Shown: positions 26,746 to 35,248 of the stretch, one piece after another
Position numbering within the stretch: the stretch's first letter is position 1
Layout: every line of letters begins with the position of its first letter
Source of the DNA: RH-AL1 sp965198495
Lineage (GTDB): Bacteria > Pseudomonadota > Alphaproteobacteria > Rhizobiales > Beijerinckiaceae
Direction of reading: 5' to 3'
Assembly (NCBI GenBank): GCA_965198495.1
Contig: CBDAPL010000001.1
Location: 2,542,001 to 2,606,000, forward strand
DNA length: 64,000 nucleotides
The notes under the pieces: generated by a model
What the model was told of the DNA's origin: nothing
Seen by the model: only the letters and a program-made list of their open reading frames with translations
The model's database searches: none
Made by a program: the position numbers and the translations under genes

Positions 26746-27425
26746 ACGCGCTCGACGACAACGCCGTCCACCAACGTCACGCGCCGATCCATGCGCGAGG
26801 CGATTTCCATGTTGTGCGTGGCCACCAGCGCGGCGAGCCCCGTCGCTTTCACCAGCGTGCTCAAAGCGCCGAAGACGTGATCGGCGGTCTTTGGATCGAG
26901 ATTGCCGGTCGGCTCGTCGGCGAGAAGAACGCCGGGACTGTTGGCCACGGCGCGGGCGATCGCCACCCTCTGCTGCTCGCCCCCCGAGAGCTCGGGCGGC
27001 CGATGGCCCGCCCGGGCCGCGAGGCCGAGATAGGCGAGCAGTTCCTCGGCGCGGGCGCGGGCGCGCTCCTTGGTCAGGCCGGCGATCATCTGCGGCATGA
27101 CGATGTTCTCGAGCGCCGAGAACTCCGGCAGGAGATGATGGAACTGGTAGACGAAGCCGATCTCCGAACGACGCAGAGCCGTGCGCGCGGGATCGCCGAG
27201 CGTGGCGGTCGCCACGCCGCCGACGTAGACCTCGCCGCCGTCGGGCTTCTCGAGCAGGCCGGCGACGTGCAGAAGCGTCGACTTGCCGGTGCCGGACGGC
27301 GCGATGAGCGCCACCGACTGGCCCGCGAAGATCTCGAAGTCGACGCCGCGCAAGATGGCGAGCGGAGCGCCGGCCTGTTTGTAGACGCGCTCGACGCCGC
27401 GCAGCGCCAGGGCGGGATGGCTCAT
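26742..27425 (-). CDS. lolD: Lipoprotein-releasing ABC transporter ATP-binding protein
   Basis: The 227-residue ATPase that powers lipoprotein extraction from the inner membrane. Walker A is APSGTGKST, the signature is LSGGEQQRVAIARA and Walker B is VLLADEPTGNLDP. The Q-loop region FVYQFHHLLPEFSALEN is the LolD-type sequence. ATG at 27425 overlaps the permease TGA (ATGA), so translation is coupled; a longer start would lie in the permease gene. Confidence 0.94.
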   Translation of the reverse strand: MSHPALALRGVERVYKQAGAPLAILRGVDFEIFAGQSVALIAPSGTGKSTLLHVAGLLEKPDGGEVYVGGVATATLGDPARTALRRSEIGFVYQFHHLLPEFSALENIVMPQMIAGLTKERARARAEELLAYLGLAARAGHRPPELSGGEQQRVAIARAVANSPGVLLADEPTGNLDPKTADHVFGALSTLVKATGLAALVATHNMEIASRMDRRVTLVDGVVVERV

Positions 27426-28726
27426 CCGTAACGCAGGGCCTCGACGGGATCGAGACGCGCCGCCCGCCAAGAGGGATAGAGCGTCGCCAGGATCGACAAA
27501 GTCAGCGTCATCGCGACGACGGTGATCACGTCACCCGGATCGACGACGGAGGGAAGCTTCGACAGGAAGTAGAGCTCGGCCGGGAACAGGTTGGCGTGCA
27601 GCAGCGAGTTCAGCCCGCCGCGGATCGCCTCGACGTTCTCGGCGATCACCAGCCCGAGCAGGAAGCCGGCCAGCGTGCCTGCCACGCCGATCGACGTGCC
27701 GGTGATCAGGAAAATCCGCATGATAGAGCCGCGCGTCGCGCCCATCGTGCGCAGGATCGCGATGTCGGCGTTCTTGTCCTTCACGAGCATGATCAGGCCT
27801 GAAATGATGTTGAGCGCCGCCACCAGCACGATGAGGGTGACGATGATGAACATGACGTTGCGCTCGACCTGGAGCGCGTCGAAGAAGGTCTTGTTGCGCT
27901 CGCGCCAGTCCGTCATGATCATCGGACGCTGGGCGGCGAGATCGATGGCCTGGCGCTCCTCGTCGATCTTCTCCGGATTCTTCAGGAAGATCTCGATGAC
28001 GGTCGCTTCCTTGTCGCGGTTGAAGAAGGCCTGCGCTTCCGCGAGCGGCATGTAGACGAAAAGATTGTCGAACTGCGCCATGCCGATCTGGAAGATCGCC
28101 GTGATCGGATAGCTCTTGATGCGAGGGGCGACGCCGAACGGCGTCTGTGCGCCCTTTGAGGTGAGGATCGTGATCGTGTCGCCGACCCGCAGGCTGAGGC
28201 TTTCCGCCAATCCCTGCCCGATCGCGACGCCCCCGGATTTATCGAAGCCCTCGAGCGTGCCGACTTTCACGTGGCCGGCGATGCCGGGCAACTCCTTGAG
28301 ATCGGCCTCGTTGATGCCGCGCACCAGGGCGCCGGCTTGATTGAACTGCGACGAGACGCCCGCCGCGCCCTCGACCATCGGGATCGCCAGGGCGACGCCA
28401 TAGACCTTCTTCACGTCGGCGGCGACCTTGGCGTAATCGGTCAACGGCGTGTCCGCGGCCTGCAGAAAGATGTGGCCGTTCACTCCGACGATCTTGTCGA
28501 GCAGCTCCTTGTGAAAGCCGTTCATCACCGACATGACGACGATCAGCGCGGCAACGCCGACCATAATGCCGAGAAAGGAAATAAGCGCGATGACCGAGAC
28601 GAAACCCGATTGCCGGCGCGCGCGGAGGTAGCGACCGGCGATCATCCATTCGAAGGACGCGAAAGGCGCGGTGCCGGAGGTTTTGCGCGACGCGACGATC
28701 GCCGAGGGCGCTGAACTGCTGGTCAT
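27422..28726 (-). CDS. Lipoprotein-releasing ABC transporter permease (LolC/E family)
   Basis: A 434-residue inner-membrane protein with the MacB/FtsX fold. Helix 1 follows FEWMIAGRYLRARRQSGFVSV; a long periplasmic domain occupies about 60-285; three C-terminal helices include MFIIVTLIVLVAALNIIS, then ILRTMGATRGSIMRIF. Alphaproteobacteria usually have one such permease that acts as a homodimer in place of LolC plus LolE. It is upstream of lolD in the same operon. The convergent PilZ gene and divergent small genes bound the unit. Confidence 0.93.
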   Translation of the reverse strand: MTSSSAPSAIVASRKTSGTAPFASFEWMIAGRYLRARRQSGFVSVIALISFLGIMVGVAALIVVMSVMNGFHKELLDKIVGVNGHIFLQAADTPLTDYAKVAADVKKVYGVALAIPMVEGAAGVSSQFNQAGALVRGINEADLKELPGIAGHVKVGTLEGFDKSGGVAIGQGLAESLSLRVGDTITILTSKGAQTPFGVAPRIKSYPITAIFQIGMAQFDNLFVYMPLAEAQAFFNRDKEATVIEIFLKNPEKIDEERQAIDLAAQRPMIMTDWRERNKTFFDALQVERNVMFIIVTLIVLVAALNIISGLIMLVKDKNADIAILRTMGATRGSIMRIFLITGTSIGVAGTLAGFLLGLVIAENVEAIRGGLNSLLHANLFPAELYFLSKLPSVVDPGDVITVVAMTLTLSILATLYPSWRAARLDPVEALRYG

Positions 28727-28904
28727 CTGGTCAAACGCATTTGATCGTGAGCGACTCCCGCCGCTCTATACGCGTATGCGTGTGGTCGCAATGAGGCTCC
28801 GGTCGAGGTCGACCGCTGCCGAGGGCGAGAGAATTCCCGGATAGGCGCATGACGGCGCCCGTGTTGTTCGCTAAAGCTTATACTCTTAGACAGGAGTGGG
28901 TCGC

Positions 28905-29120
28905 ATGGCCTTACGATCGCGGGGAAGATCGAAATCGCGCGGCTGGTTCTTCCGCACCAAGCAGCCGCATCATTTCACCTGGCTGATCGCGCTCGTCCTG
29001 GCGTTGGTCGGGATTGCCGGTACGCAGACACGCATCGAATATGTGTCGGCGCACGCGATCTGGTTCGTGCTCGCGGCCTACGTGTTCCTGGCGCTCGGTA
29101 CGGTGATCGACGGTCTTTAG
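28905..29120 (+). CDS. Small two-helix membrane protein, unknown
   Basis: A 71-residue protein with a basic N-terminus (RSRGRSKSRGWFF) followed by two hydrophobic helices (WLIALVLALVGIAGT and IWFVLAAYVFLALGTVI). ATG at 28905 is chosen for the AGGAG 8 nt upstream. I recognise no characterised family. It is divergent from the lol operon. Confidence 0.6.
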   Translation: MALRSRGRSKSRGWFFRTKQPHHFTWLIALVLALVGIAGTQTRIEYVSAHAIWFVLAAYVFLALGTVIDGL

Positions 29121-29180
29121 GCGCATCGTCTCTCACCAGGAGCGCGCCCTCCCCATATGAGCTCTGCCTAAGGAGCCCGC

Positions 29181-29351
29181 ATGACTACCGACGAGACTGA
29201 CAGAATAGTCGCCGCCACGCTTGCCGCCGCGAAAGCCTCGGCGGCGAACGCCGGAACGCCCGCCGCCTACGTTGAGGAATACGAGGCGATCCTGGCGATC
29301 TTGCAGGAGCGCAAACGCGCCGCCGATACCAAGAGCAACGTCAGGGGCTAG
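29181..29351 (+). CDS. Small Ala-rich helical protein, 56 residues
   Basis: A short frame starting at ATG 29181 with AGGAG 6 nt upstream. It encodes an alanine/glutamate-rich, probably helical protein (DETDRIVAATLAAAKA, VEEYEAILAILQERK). Its stop overlaps the convergent proS stop. The good ribosome site and amphipathic pattern support translation. No function can be proposed. Confidence 0.5.
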   Translation: MTTDETDRIVAATLAAAKASAANAGTPAAYVEEYEAILAILQERKRAADTKSNVRG

Positions 29352-30679
29352 ACCCAGATCGTCCCGGCGAAGCGCGCGATCACCTCGCCGACGGGGAGCG
29401 TCTCGCGTTCACCGGTCTTGCGGGTTTTCACCTCGACCATGTCGTCGGCCAGGCCCTTCGGGCCGACGATGACCTGGTACGGCAGGCCGATGAGATCGAG
29501 CCTGGCGAACTTGCCGCCGGCGCGCTCGTCCGTGTCGTCGTAGAGAACATCGATCTTCGCCTTCGTAAGCTCGCCGTAGATGCGCTCGCAGGCGGCATCG
29601 GTGGCCGGATCGCCCACCTTCAGGTTGGCGATGCCGACGAGGTAGGGCGCGACCGCCTCGGGCCAGACGATACCCTTGTCGTCGTGCGAGGCCTCGATGA
29701 TGGCGCCGACCAGCCGCGAGACGCCGACTCCGTAGGAGCCGCATTGGGCCGGCCTCTCGGCACCATCCGGGCCGGCGATGAGCGCCTTCATCGCCCTGGT
29801 GTACTTGTCGCCGAAGTAGAACACCTGCCCGACCTCGATGCCGCGCGTGGCGACGCGCTTCTCCTCAGGCGTTTCGGCCGCGAAGCGCGCGGCGTCATGC
29901 ACGTCCTCGGTCGCGGCGTAGAGCGTCGTCCACTGCTCGACGATGCCTGTGAGGTCGCCGTCATAGTCGACGCTCTCGGGTGGAATGGGCAGGTCGAGCG
30001 CGTCACGGTTCACGAAGACGGCGGACTCCCCGGTCTCCGCCAGCACGATGAATTCGTGGCTGAGATCGCCGCCGATCGGCCCGGTCTCGGCGCGCATCGG
30101 AATGCCGGTCACGCCCATGCGCGCGAAGATGCGCAAATAGGCGACGAACATCCGGTTGTAGGAGCGCCTGGCCGCCGCCTCGTCGACGTCGAACGAATAG
30201 GCGTCCTTCATCAGGAACTCGCGCCCGCGCATCACCCCGAACCGGGGGCGCTGCTCGTCGCGGAACTTCCACTGGAAGTGATAGAGGTTCTTCGGCAGCT
30301 CCTTGTAGGACTTCACGCCGGAGCGGAAGATCGCGGTAATCATCTCTTCGTTGGTCGGCCCGTACAGCATCTCGCGCTTGTGGCGGTCGGTGAAGCGCAG
30401 CATCTCCGGCCCGTAGGCGTCGTAGCGGCCGGATTCCCGCCAAAGGTCGGCGAGCTGCAGCGTCGGCATCAGCATTTCGACGGCCCCGGCGCGATCCATC
30501 TCCTCGCGGACGATCTGCTCGATCTTTTGCAGCACGCGAAACCCCAGCGGCAACCAGGCATAGATGCCCGCCGCCTCCTGCCGCACCATGCCGGCCCGCA
30601 GCATCAGCCGATGCGAGAGGATCTCCGCCTCCTTGGGATTGTCACGGAGGATCGGCATGAAGAACTTGGAGAGTCGCAT
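29348..30679 (-). CDS. proS: Prolyl-tRNA synthetase, short alphaproteobacterial type
   Basis: Charges tRNA-Pro. At 443 residues it is the short ProS that lacks the large INS editing domain of E. coli ProS. Class II motif 1 lies in VREEMDRAGAVEMLMP, motif 2 in FRDEQRPRFGVMRGREF, and motif 3 in CGSYGVGVSRLVGAI. The C-terminal anticodon-binding domain includes DVLYDDTDERAGGKFA. It is upstream of the lol operon in the usual alphaproteobacterial order (proS then lolC/E, lolD), here with two small genes on the other strand between them. Confidence 0.95.
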   Translation of the reverse strand: MRLSKFFMPILRDNPKEAEILSHRLMLRAGMVRQEAAGIYAWLPLGFRVLQKIEQIVREEMDRAGAVEMLMPTLQLADLWRESGRYDAYGPEMLRFTDRHKREMLYGPTNEEMITAIFRSGVKSYKELPKNLYHFQWKFRDEQRPRFGVMRGREFLMKDAYSFDVDEAAARRSYNRMFVAYLRIFARMGVTGIPMRAETGPIGGDLSHEFIVLAETGESAVFVNRDALDLPIPPESVDYDGDLTGIVEQWTTLYAATEDVHDAARFAAETPEEKRVATRGIEVGQVFYFGDKYTRAMKALIAGPDGAERPAQCGSYGVGVSRLVGAIIEASHDDKGIVWPEAVAPYLVGIANLKVGDPATDAACERIYGELTKAKIDVLYDDTDERAGGKFARLDLIGLPYQVIVGPKGLADDMVEVKTRKTGERETLPVGEVIARFAGTIWV

Positions 30680-30795
30680 AGGGGAGCTCGAAGGTCGGCG
30701 GCGAAGGCGCTGGTCTACAGGAAGGCGAAATGGGTCGCCAGCGCTATGGTCGATGACGCGAGAAACGCCATTGGCGGCCGATCGAGCGACGCGAC

Positions 30796-31260
30796 CTAGA
30801 CCCCGAAATGTTCGTCGCCCAGCTGCTCCAGCGTGAACGCAGGCGCCTCGGGGAAGACGGCGATCGGCATACGGGTCTCCGCCGCCGCTTCCTTCCGGGC
30901 GTCTTTATAGGCGTCGAGAAAAAGCGCGGCGCGCTTGTGCCCCAGGCTCGGATTGTCGCGCAGCACGCGCTCCGCATGCAGTCTTTCGCGAACGATCGTC
31001 AGGGTCCAGCTCCTCGTCTTGCGCTGCGGCTGGTACATGCGCTTGAGAAGGTGCAGGCATACCAGCCGGTATGCGGATTCGAGCTCCGCACGTTCCGTGC
31101 GTCCCAACGACTCGATCTCCTCGGCGATATTGGCGAGGTCGGCGATCTCCAGTTGACCGGCGCGAATGAGATTTGCCTGGGCAAGAGCCCATTGATGGAA
31201 ATCGGACACGTACAGATCGCCCTGCGCATCGGACGTTCTGGTTTGATGGCTCGTGCGCAT
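30796..31260 (-). CDS. DUF29 family protein (copy 1)
   Basis: A 154-residue, all-helical DUF29 protein. The hallmark block NIAEEIESLGRTERAELESA is followed by LLKRMYQPQRKTRSW and the segment TIVRERLHAERVL. ATG at 31260 has a GGGAAAG-type ribosome site and gives the usual MRTS...SDFHQWALAQ N-terminus. It is a tandem paralogue of the next gene and about half the aligned residues match by eye. DUF29 has no established function. Confidence 0.82.
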   Translation of the reverse strand: MRTSHQTRTSDAQGDLYVSDFHQWALAQANLIRAGQLEIADLANIAEEIESLGRTERAELESAYRLVCLHLLKRMYQPQRKTRSWTLTIVRERLHAERVLRDNPSLGHKRAALFLDAYKDARKEAAAETRMPIAVFPEAPAFTLEQLGDEHFGV

Positions 31261-31292
31261 CGCCGTCTTTCCCTCGCCGAACGTCCAATCCG

Positions 31293-31790
31293 CTACGGCC
31301 AGAAGCCGTGGTCTTCGACGTGTCCGATCGTGAACGGTGGATCGATGGGGAAGGTCGTGAGCGCCAGCTTCGTCTCGGCTGCCGCCTCGCGCCTCGCTCC
31401 GGCGTAGGCCTGAGCGAAAGCCTCGGCGCGCTTCGGGCGAAGTCCGGGATTGTCGTGCAGGACATCCTCGATGTTGTTCCTCTCGCGCACGATTGTCGCG
31501 GTCCAACTGTCGCTGCGATGCGTCGGCTGGTAGGCCATCTTGAGGAGGTGCATGGCGACAAGTCGATAGGACGACCGAAGCGCATGGTATTCCGCTCGTC
31601 CCAATGTCTCGATCTCCTCGGCGATGTTCGACACGTCGGCCTCGGAGAAACGCTCGCCTTTGATCAAGGTCACCTGACGCTGCGTCCAGCTGTAGAAATC
31701 GGTGTCGTAGAGATTGGCCGACGGTCCCGGCGCGACGTCCTCCGAGGTATGGGTCCGCCTCGATTGCAAGGTGTCGTCATGGATCGCCAT
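31293..31790 (-). CDS. DUF29 family protein (copy 2)
   Basis: A 165-residue DUF29 protein upstream of copy 1 on the same strand, 32 nt apart. Shared features are YDTDFYSWTQRQVTLIK, NIAEEIETLGRAEYHALR, LLKMAYQP and TIVRERNNIEDVL with DNPGL. Both copies end in a short variable tail. The pair most likely arose by tandem duplication followed by divergence. It lies 39 nt beyond the glmS stop and may be read from the glmUS promoter. Confidence 0.82.
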   Translation of the reverse strand: MAIHDDTLQSRRTHTSEDVAPGPSANLYDTDFYSWTQRQVTLIKGERFSEADVSNIAEEIETLGRAEYHALRSSYRLVAMHLLKMAYQPTHRSDSWTATIVRERNNIEDVLHDNPGLRPKRAEAFAQAYAGARREAAAETKLALTTFPIDPPFTIGHVEDHGFWP

Positions 31791-31829
31791 AGGACCGTCC
31801 TCGAAGCGCCTGGACTGGAAGGGTTCAAC

Positions 31830-33668
31830 CTACTCGACCGTCACGCTCTTCGCCAAGTTGCGCGGCTGGTCGGCGTCCTTCCCCATGAAGACGGCCGTGT
31901 GATAGGCGATCATCTGGACCGGGATCGCGTAGACCATTGCGGCGAAATCGGGTGCCATGTCGGGCATGATGACGCGCTCCTCCGACTCGGCGCCGAAATC
32001 CCGCTCGATGCGGCTGTCGCCGATCAGGATCAGCCGGCCGCCACGCGCCGCGACCTCCTGCATGTTGGAGACCGTCTTTTCGTAGACGGCGTCATGCGGC
32101 GCGATGACGATCACCGGCATGTCTTCGTCGATTAGCGCGATCGGCCCATGCTTGAGCTCGCCCGCGGCGTAGCCCTCGGCGTGAATGTAGGACAGCTCCT
32201 TCAGCTTCAGCGCGCCCTCCAACGCCAGCGGATAGGACGTGCCGCGTCCGAGATAGAGCACGTCGCGCACCTTGCCGAGCGAGTGGGCGAGATGCTCGAT
32301 CACCGCTTCACGCTTCAGGGCCTCGACCATAAGCCCCGGCACGGCGCTGAGCTCGCCGACGAGCCGCGCCTCGTCCGCCTCGGAGAGGGTGCCGCGCGCG
32401 CGGCCCATGGCAAGGGCGAGGCAGGCGAGCACCGCCAGCTGGCAGGTGAAGGTCTTCGTCGACGCGACACCGATCTCCGGCCCGGCCAGCGTTCGCGCGA
32501 CGATGTCGCTCTCGCGCGCCATCGTCGACGTCGCGACGTTGACGACCGACACGATCGTCTGCCCATTGGCCTTGGCGTAGCGCAGCGAGGCCAGGGTGTC
32601 GGCGGTCTCGCCCGATTGCGAGACGACGATGGTCAGGCCACCCGGCGTCATCGGCACCTCGCCGTAGCGGAACTCGGACGCGACCTCGATCGTCACCGGC
32701 AATCGCGCGAACCGTTCGAACCAGTATTTCGCGGTCAACCCGGCCATGTAGGCGGTGCCGCAGGCGGTGATCGTCAGCTTGTCGATCTTGCCGACGTCGA
32801 CCGGGAGCTCGAACGGCAAGGCGACCCTGCCGGCCGACATGTCGAGGTAGTGGCCTAGCGTCCAGGCCACGACTTCGGGCTGCTCGTGGATCTCCTTCGC
32901 CATGAAATGGCGATGGTTGCCCTTGTCGACGAGAAAGGCCGAGGCCAGCGTCTTGATTCGAGGGCGCTTGACCGGCAGGTGGCCGGCATCGAAGAACATC
33001 GCCTTGTCGTGGGTGAGGACGACCCAGTCGCCCTCCTCGAGATAGGTCAGAGTGTCGGTGAACGGCGCCAGCGCCAGCGCGTCGGAGCCGAGGTACATCG
33101 TGCCCGCCTCGCCGCCCTGCCCATAGCCGACGCAAAGGGGCGCGCCCTGACGGGCGCCGATCAGCAGGTTGTCATGTCCGTCGAAAAGGAAGGCCAGCGC
33201 GAAGGCGCCGCGCAGCCGCGGCAGACTCACGGCCACCGCTTCCGCCGGCGACAGACCCCGATCCATCGCATCGGTGACGAGGTGGGCGACCACCTCCGTG
33301 TCGGTTTCCGTGACGAACACGTGGCCCCGCGCGCGCAGCTCGCTCCGCAAGTCCCGAAAATTCTCGATAATGCCGTTGTGGACGACGGCGACCTTGCCCG
33401 TCGCGTGCGGGTGCGCGTTGACCTCGGTGGGGCGGCCATGCGTCGCCCAGCGCGTGTGGCCGATGCCGATCATGCCCTCCAGCGGATCCCGGCGCAGCAC
33501 CGCCTGCAGGTTCTTCAGCTTGCCCTCGGCGCGCCGGCGCGTCAGGCGTCCGCGTTCGAGGGTCGCGACACCTGCGGAATCGTAGCCTCGATACTCCAGC
33601 CGCTTGAGCGACTCGATGAGTTGCTCCGCGACCGGCTCACGGCCGAGGATGCCGACAATGCCGCACAT
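31830..33668 (-). CDS. glmS: Glutamine-fructose-6-phosphate aminotransferase
   Basis: Makes glucosamine-6-phosphate from fructose-6-phosphate and glutamine, the first committed step to UDP-GlcNAc. In 612 residues it has the N-terminal nucleophile Cys2 (MCGIVGILG), GHTRWATHGRPT, two SIS domains with VSQSGETADTLASLR and GRGTSYPLALEGALKLKE, and the conserved C-terminus PRNLAKSVTVE. It follows glmU with a 3-nt gap, so the two form an operon feeding peptidoglycan, LPS and EPS. Confidence 0.96.
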   Translation of the reverse strand: MCGIVGILGREPVAEQLIESLKRLEYRGYDSAGVATLERGRLTRRRAEGKLKNLQAVLRRDPLEGMIGIGHTRWATHGRPTEVNAHPHATGKVAVVHNGIIENFRDLRSELRARGHVFVTETDTEVVAHLVTDAMDRGLSPAEAVAVSLPRLRGAFALAFLFDGHDNLLIGARQGAPLCVGYGQGGEAGTMYLGSDALALAPFTDTLTYLEEGDWVVLTHDKAMFFDAGHLPVKRPRIKTLASAFLVDKGNHRHFMAKEIHEQPEVVAWTLGHYLDMSAGRVALPFELPVDVGKIDKLTITACGTAYMAGLTAKYWFERFARLPVTIEVASEFRYGEVPMTPGGLTIVVSQSGETADTLASLRYAKANGQTIVSVVNVATSTMARESDIVARTLAGPEIGVASTKTFTCQLAVLACLALAMGRARGTLSEADEARLVGELSAVPGLMVEALKREAVIEHLAHSLGKVRDVLYLGRGTSYPLALEGALKLKELSYIHAEGYAAGELKHGPIALIDEDMPVIVIAPHDAVYEKTVSNMQEVAARGGRLILIGDSRIERDFGAESEERVIMPDMAPDFAAMVYAIPVQMIAYHTAVFMGKDADQPRNLAKSVTVE

Positions 33669-33671
33669 GGT

Positions 33672-35096
33672 TCAGCCTTTCGAGCTCTGCGTCTTCGCCC
33701 CGCCGGTCTTCGAGGCCGCGCCGGTGTTCGAGGCGGCGGCCTTGAGCGCCGATTGAGCCTCGCGGAAGGTCTTGGCCCAGCCCGGCTTCTCGATTTGGCG
33801 CGCCCGCGCGATGACCAGCGCGTCCGCGGCGACATCGGCGGTCACCACCGATCCGGTGCCGATGAAGGCGCCGTCGCCGATCGTCACCGGAGCGACCAGC
33901 GCGCTCTGCACGCCGACGAAAGCGTTGGCGCCGACGATCGTCTTGAACTTCCGGAAACCGTCGTAATTGCAGGTGATCGTTCCGGCGCCGATGTTGGTCT
34001 TCCTGCCGATCTCGGCATCGCCGATGTAAGTCAGATGGTTGGCTTTCACACCTTCGGCGAGGATCGAGGCCTTGACCTCGACGAAATTGCCGACGTGGAC
34101 GTCGTCGTGGAGAACGCTGCCGGGCCGCAATCTGGCGAACGGTCCGATCACGGCTCGCTCGCCGATCGTCACGCCTTCGAGATGGGAGAAGGCACGAATG
34201 CGGGTGTCGTCGCCGACGCTGACCCCGCGGGCGAAGACGACGCTCTGCTCGACGACAACGTCGCGGCCGAGCCGCGTGTCGAAAGAGAACGTTACGCTCG
34301 ACGGGTCGACGAGAGTGGCGCCCTCGCGCATGGCCGCCGCGCGCAGCCGCGCCTGCATGACGGCTTCCGCCCGGGCAAGCTGCACGCGATCGTTGACGCC
34401 GCGAACCTCGTCCTCGCTCACCGTGACGATAGCTGTGCCGAGGCCGCGTTCCCGCGCGAGAGCGACGACGTCGGTCAAGTAGAACTCGCGCTGGGCGTTG
34501 TCGGTGCCGACCGAGTCGAGAAGCGAGAGGGCGACGCGCCCATCGAGCGCCATCAGGCCCGCGTTGCAGAGCGTCACCGCGCGTTCGCCGGCGCTCGCGT
34601 CCTTCTCCTCGCGTATGGCGACGAGCGCCGCGCCCTCCGTCAGGAGCCGGCCGTAGCCCGTCGGATCGCCCGCCTCGAAGCCGAGCGCGACGATGGCGGC
34701 GCCGCTCTCGCGGAGGCGGTCGCGCAGCAGCGCGAACGTCTCCGCGCGCACCAGCGGCGTGTCGGCGAAGGCCACGATGATGTCGTCATGACCTTCGGCG
34801 ATCGCTTCGCGGGCGGCGAGGACCGCGTGCGCGGTGCCGCGACGCTCATGTTGCGTGTAGGCGCGCGCGCCCGCCGCCTCGGCGGCGACATCGCCGCCCG
34901 CAGGACCGACCACGAGCGCGACGGACGCGATACCCGCGCGTTCGATCGCGGCCAGCGAATGCGCCAGCATGGAGCGTCCGGCGATCTCGTGCAGCACCTT
35001 CGGCCGCGTCGATCGCATGCGCGTGCCTTCGCCAGCCGCGAGGACGATGGCGAGACAACGGCGTTCGGCTTCCAGGGGCGCTGAACGATCAACCAT
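33672..35096 (-). CDS. glmU: Bifunctional GlcN-1-P acetyltransferase / GlcNAc-1-P uridyltransferase
   Basis: Catalyses the last two steps to UDP-GlcNAc. The 474 residues hold an N-terminal uridyltransferase domain (IVLAAGEGTRMRS, GTAHAVLAA) and a left-handed beta-helix acetyltransferase domain from about residue 250 with repeated hexapeptides and the catalytic region NLTYIGDAEIG-like (ANHLTYIGDAEIGRKTNIG). The C-terminal 20 residues are Ala/Thr/Lys-rich. The leader contains no obvious riboswitch in the 107 nt before the divergent opgG gene. Confidence 0.96.
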   Translation of the reverse strand: MVDRSAPLEAERRCLAIVLAAGEGTRMRSTRPKVLHEIAGRSMLAHSLAAIERAGIASVALVVGPAGGDVAAEAAGARAYTQHERRGTAHAVLAAREAIAEGHDDIIVAFADTPLVRAETFALLRDRLRESGAAIVALGFEAGDPTGYGRLLTEGAALVAIREEKDASAGERAVTLCNAGLMALDGRVALSLLDSVGTDNAQREFYLTDVVALARERGLGTAIVTVSEDEVRGVNDRVQLARAEAVMQARLRAAAMREGATLVDPSSVTFSFDTRLGRDVVVEQSVVFARGVSVGDDTRIRAFSHLEGVTIGERAVIGPFARLRPGSVLHDDVHVGNFVEVKASILAEGVKANHLTYIGDAEIGRKTNIGAGTITCNYDGFRKFKTIVGANAFVGVQSALVAPVTIGDGAFIGTGSVVTADVAADALVIARARQIEKPGWAKTFREAQSALKAAASNTGAASKTGGAKTQSSKG

Positions 35097-35248
35097 TGCG
35101 TACTCCGTATGGTCCTTCCTTCGCGAATAAGCGATGGTGCACGCAAGGTAAAAGATCGTGTCGGGCGGGCGCGGCGCCCTGAGAATGTTATGGTAAGCAA
35201 TGTATGGCTTTGTTTCCGAATGGGGTCCGAGGGTCGGCGAAGAACTTG

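Noticed and set aside
31262..31506. Long N-terminal extension of DUF29 copy 1
   Set aside because: It overlaps copy 2 in another frame, and ATG 31260 has a good ribosome site and the usual N-terminus.
32886..35084. Long plus-strand open frame opposite glmS and glmU
   Set aside because: It crosses two complete enzymes on the other strand, has no recognisable domain and a composition expected of a mirror frame.
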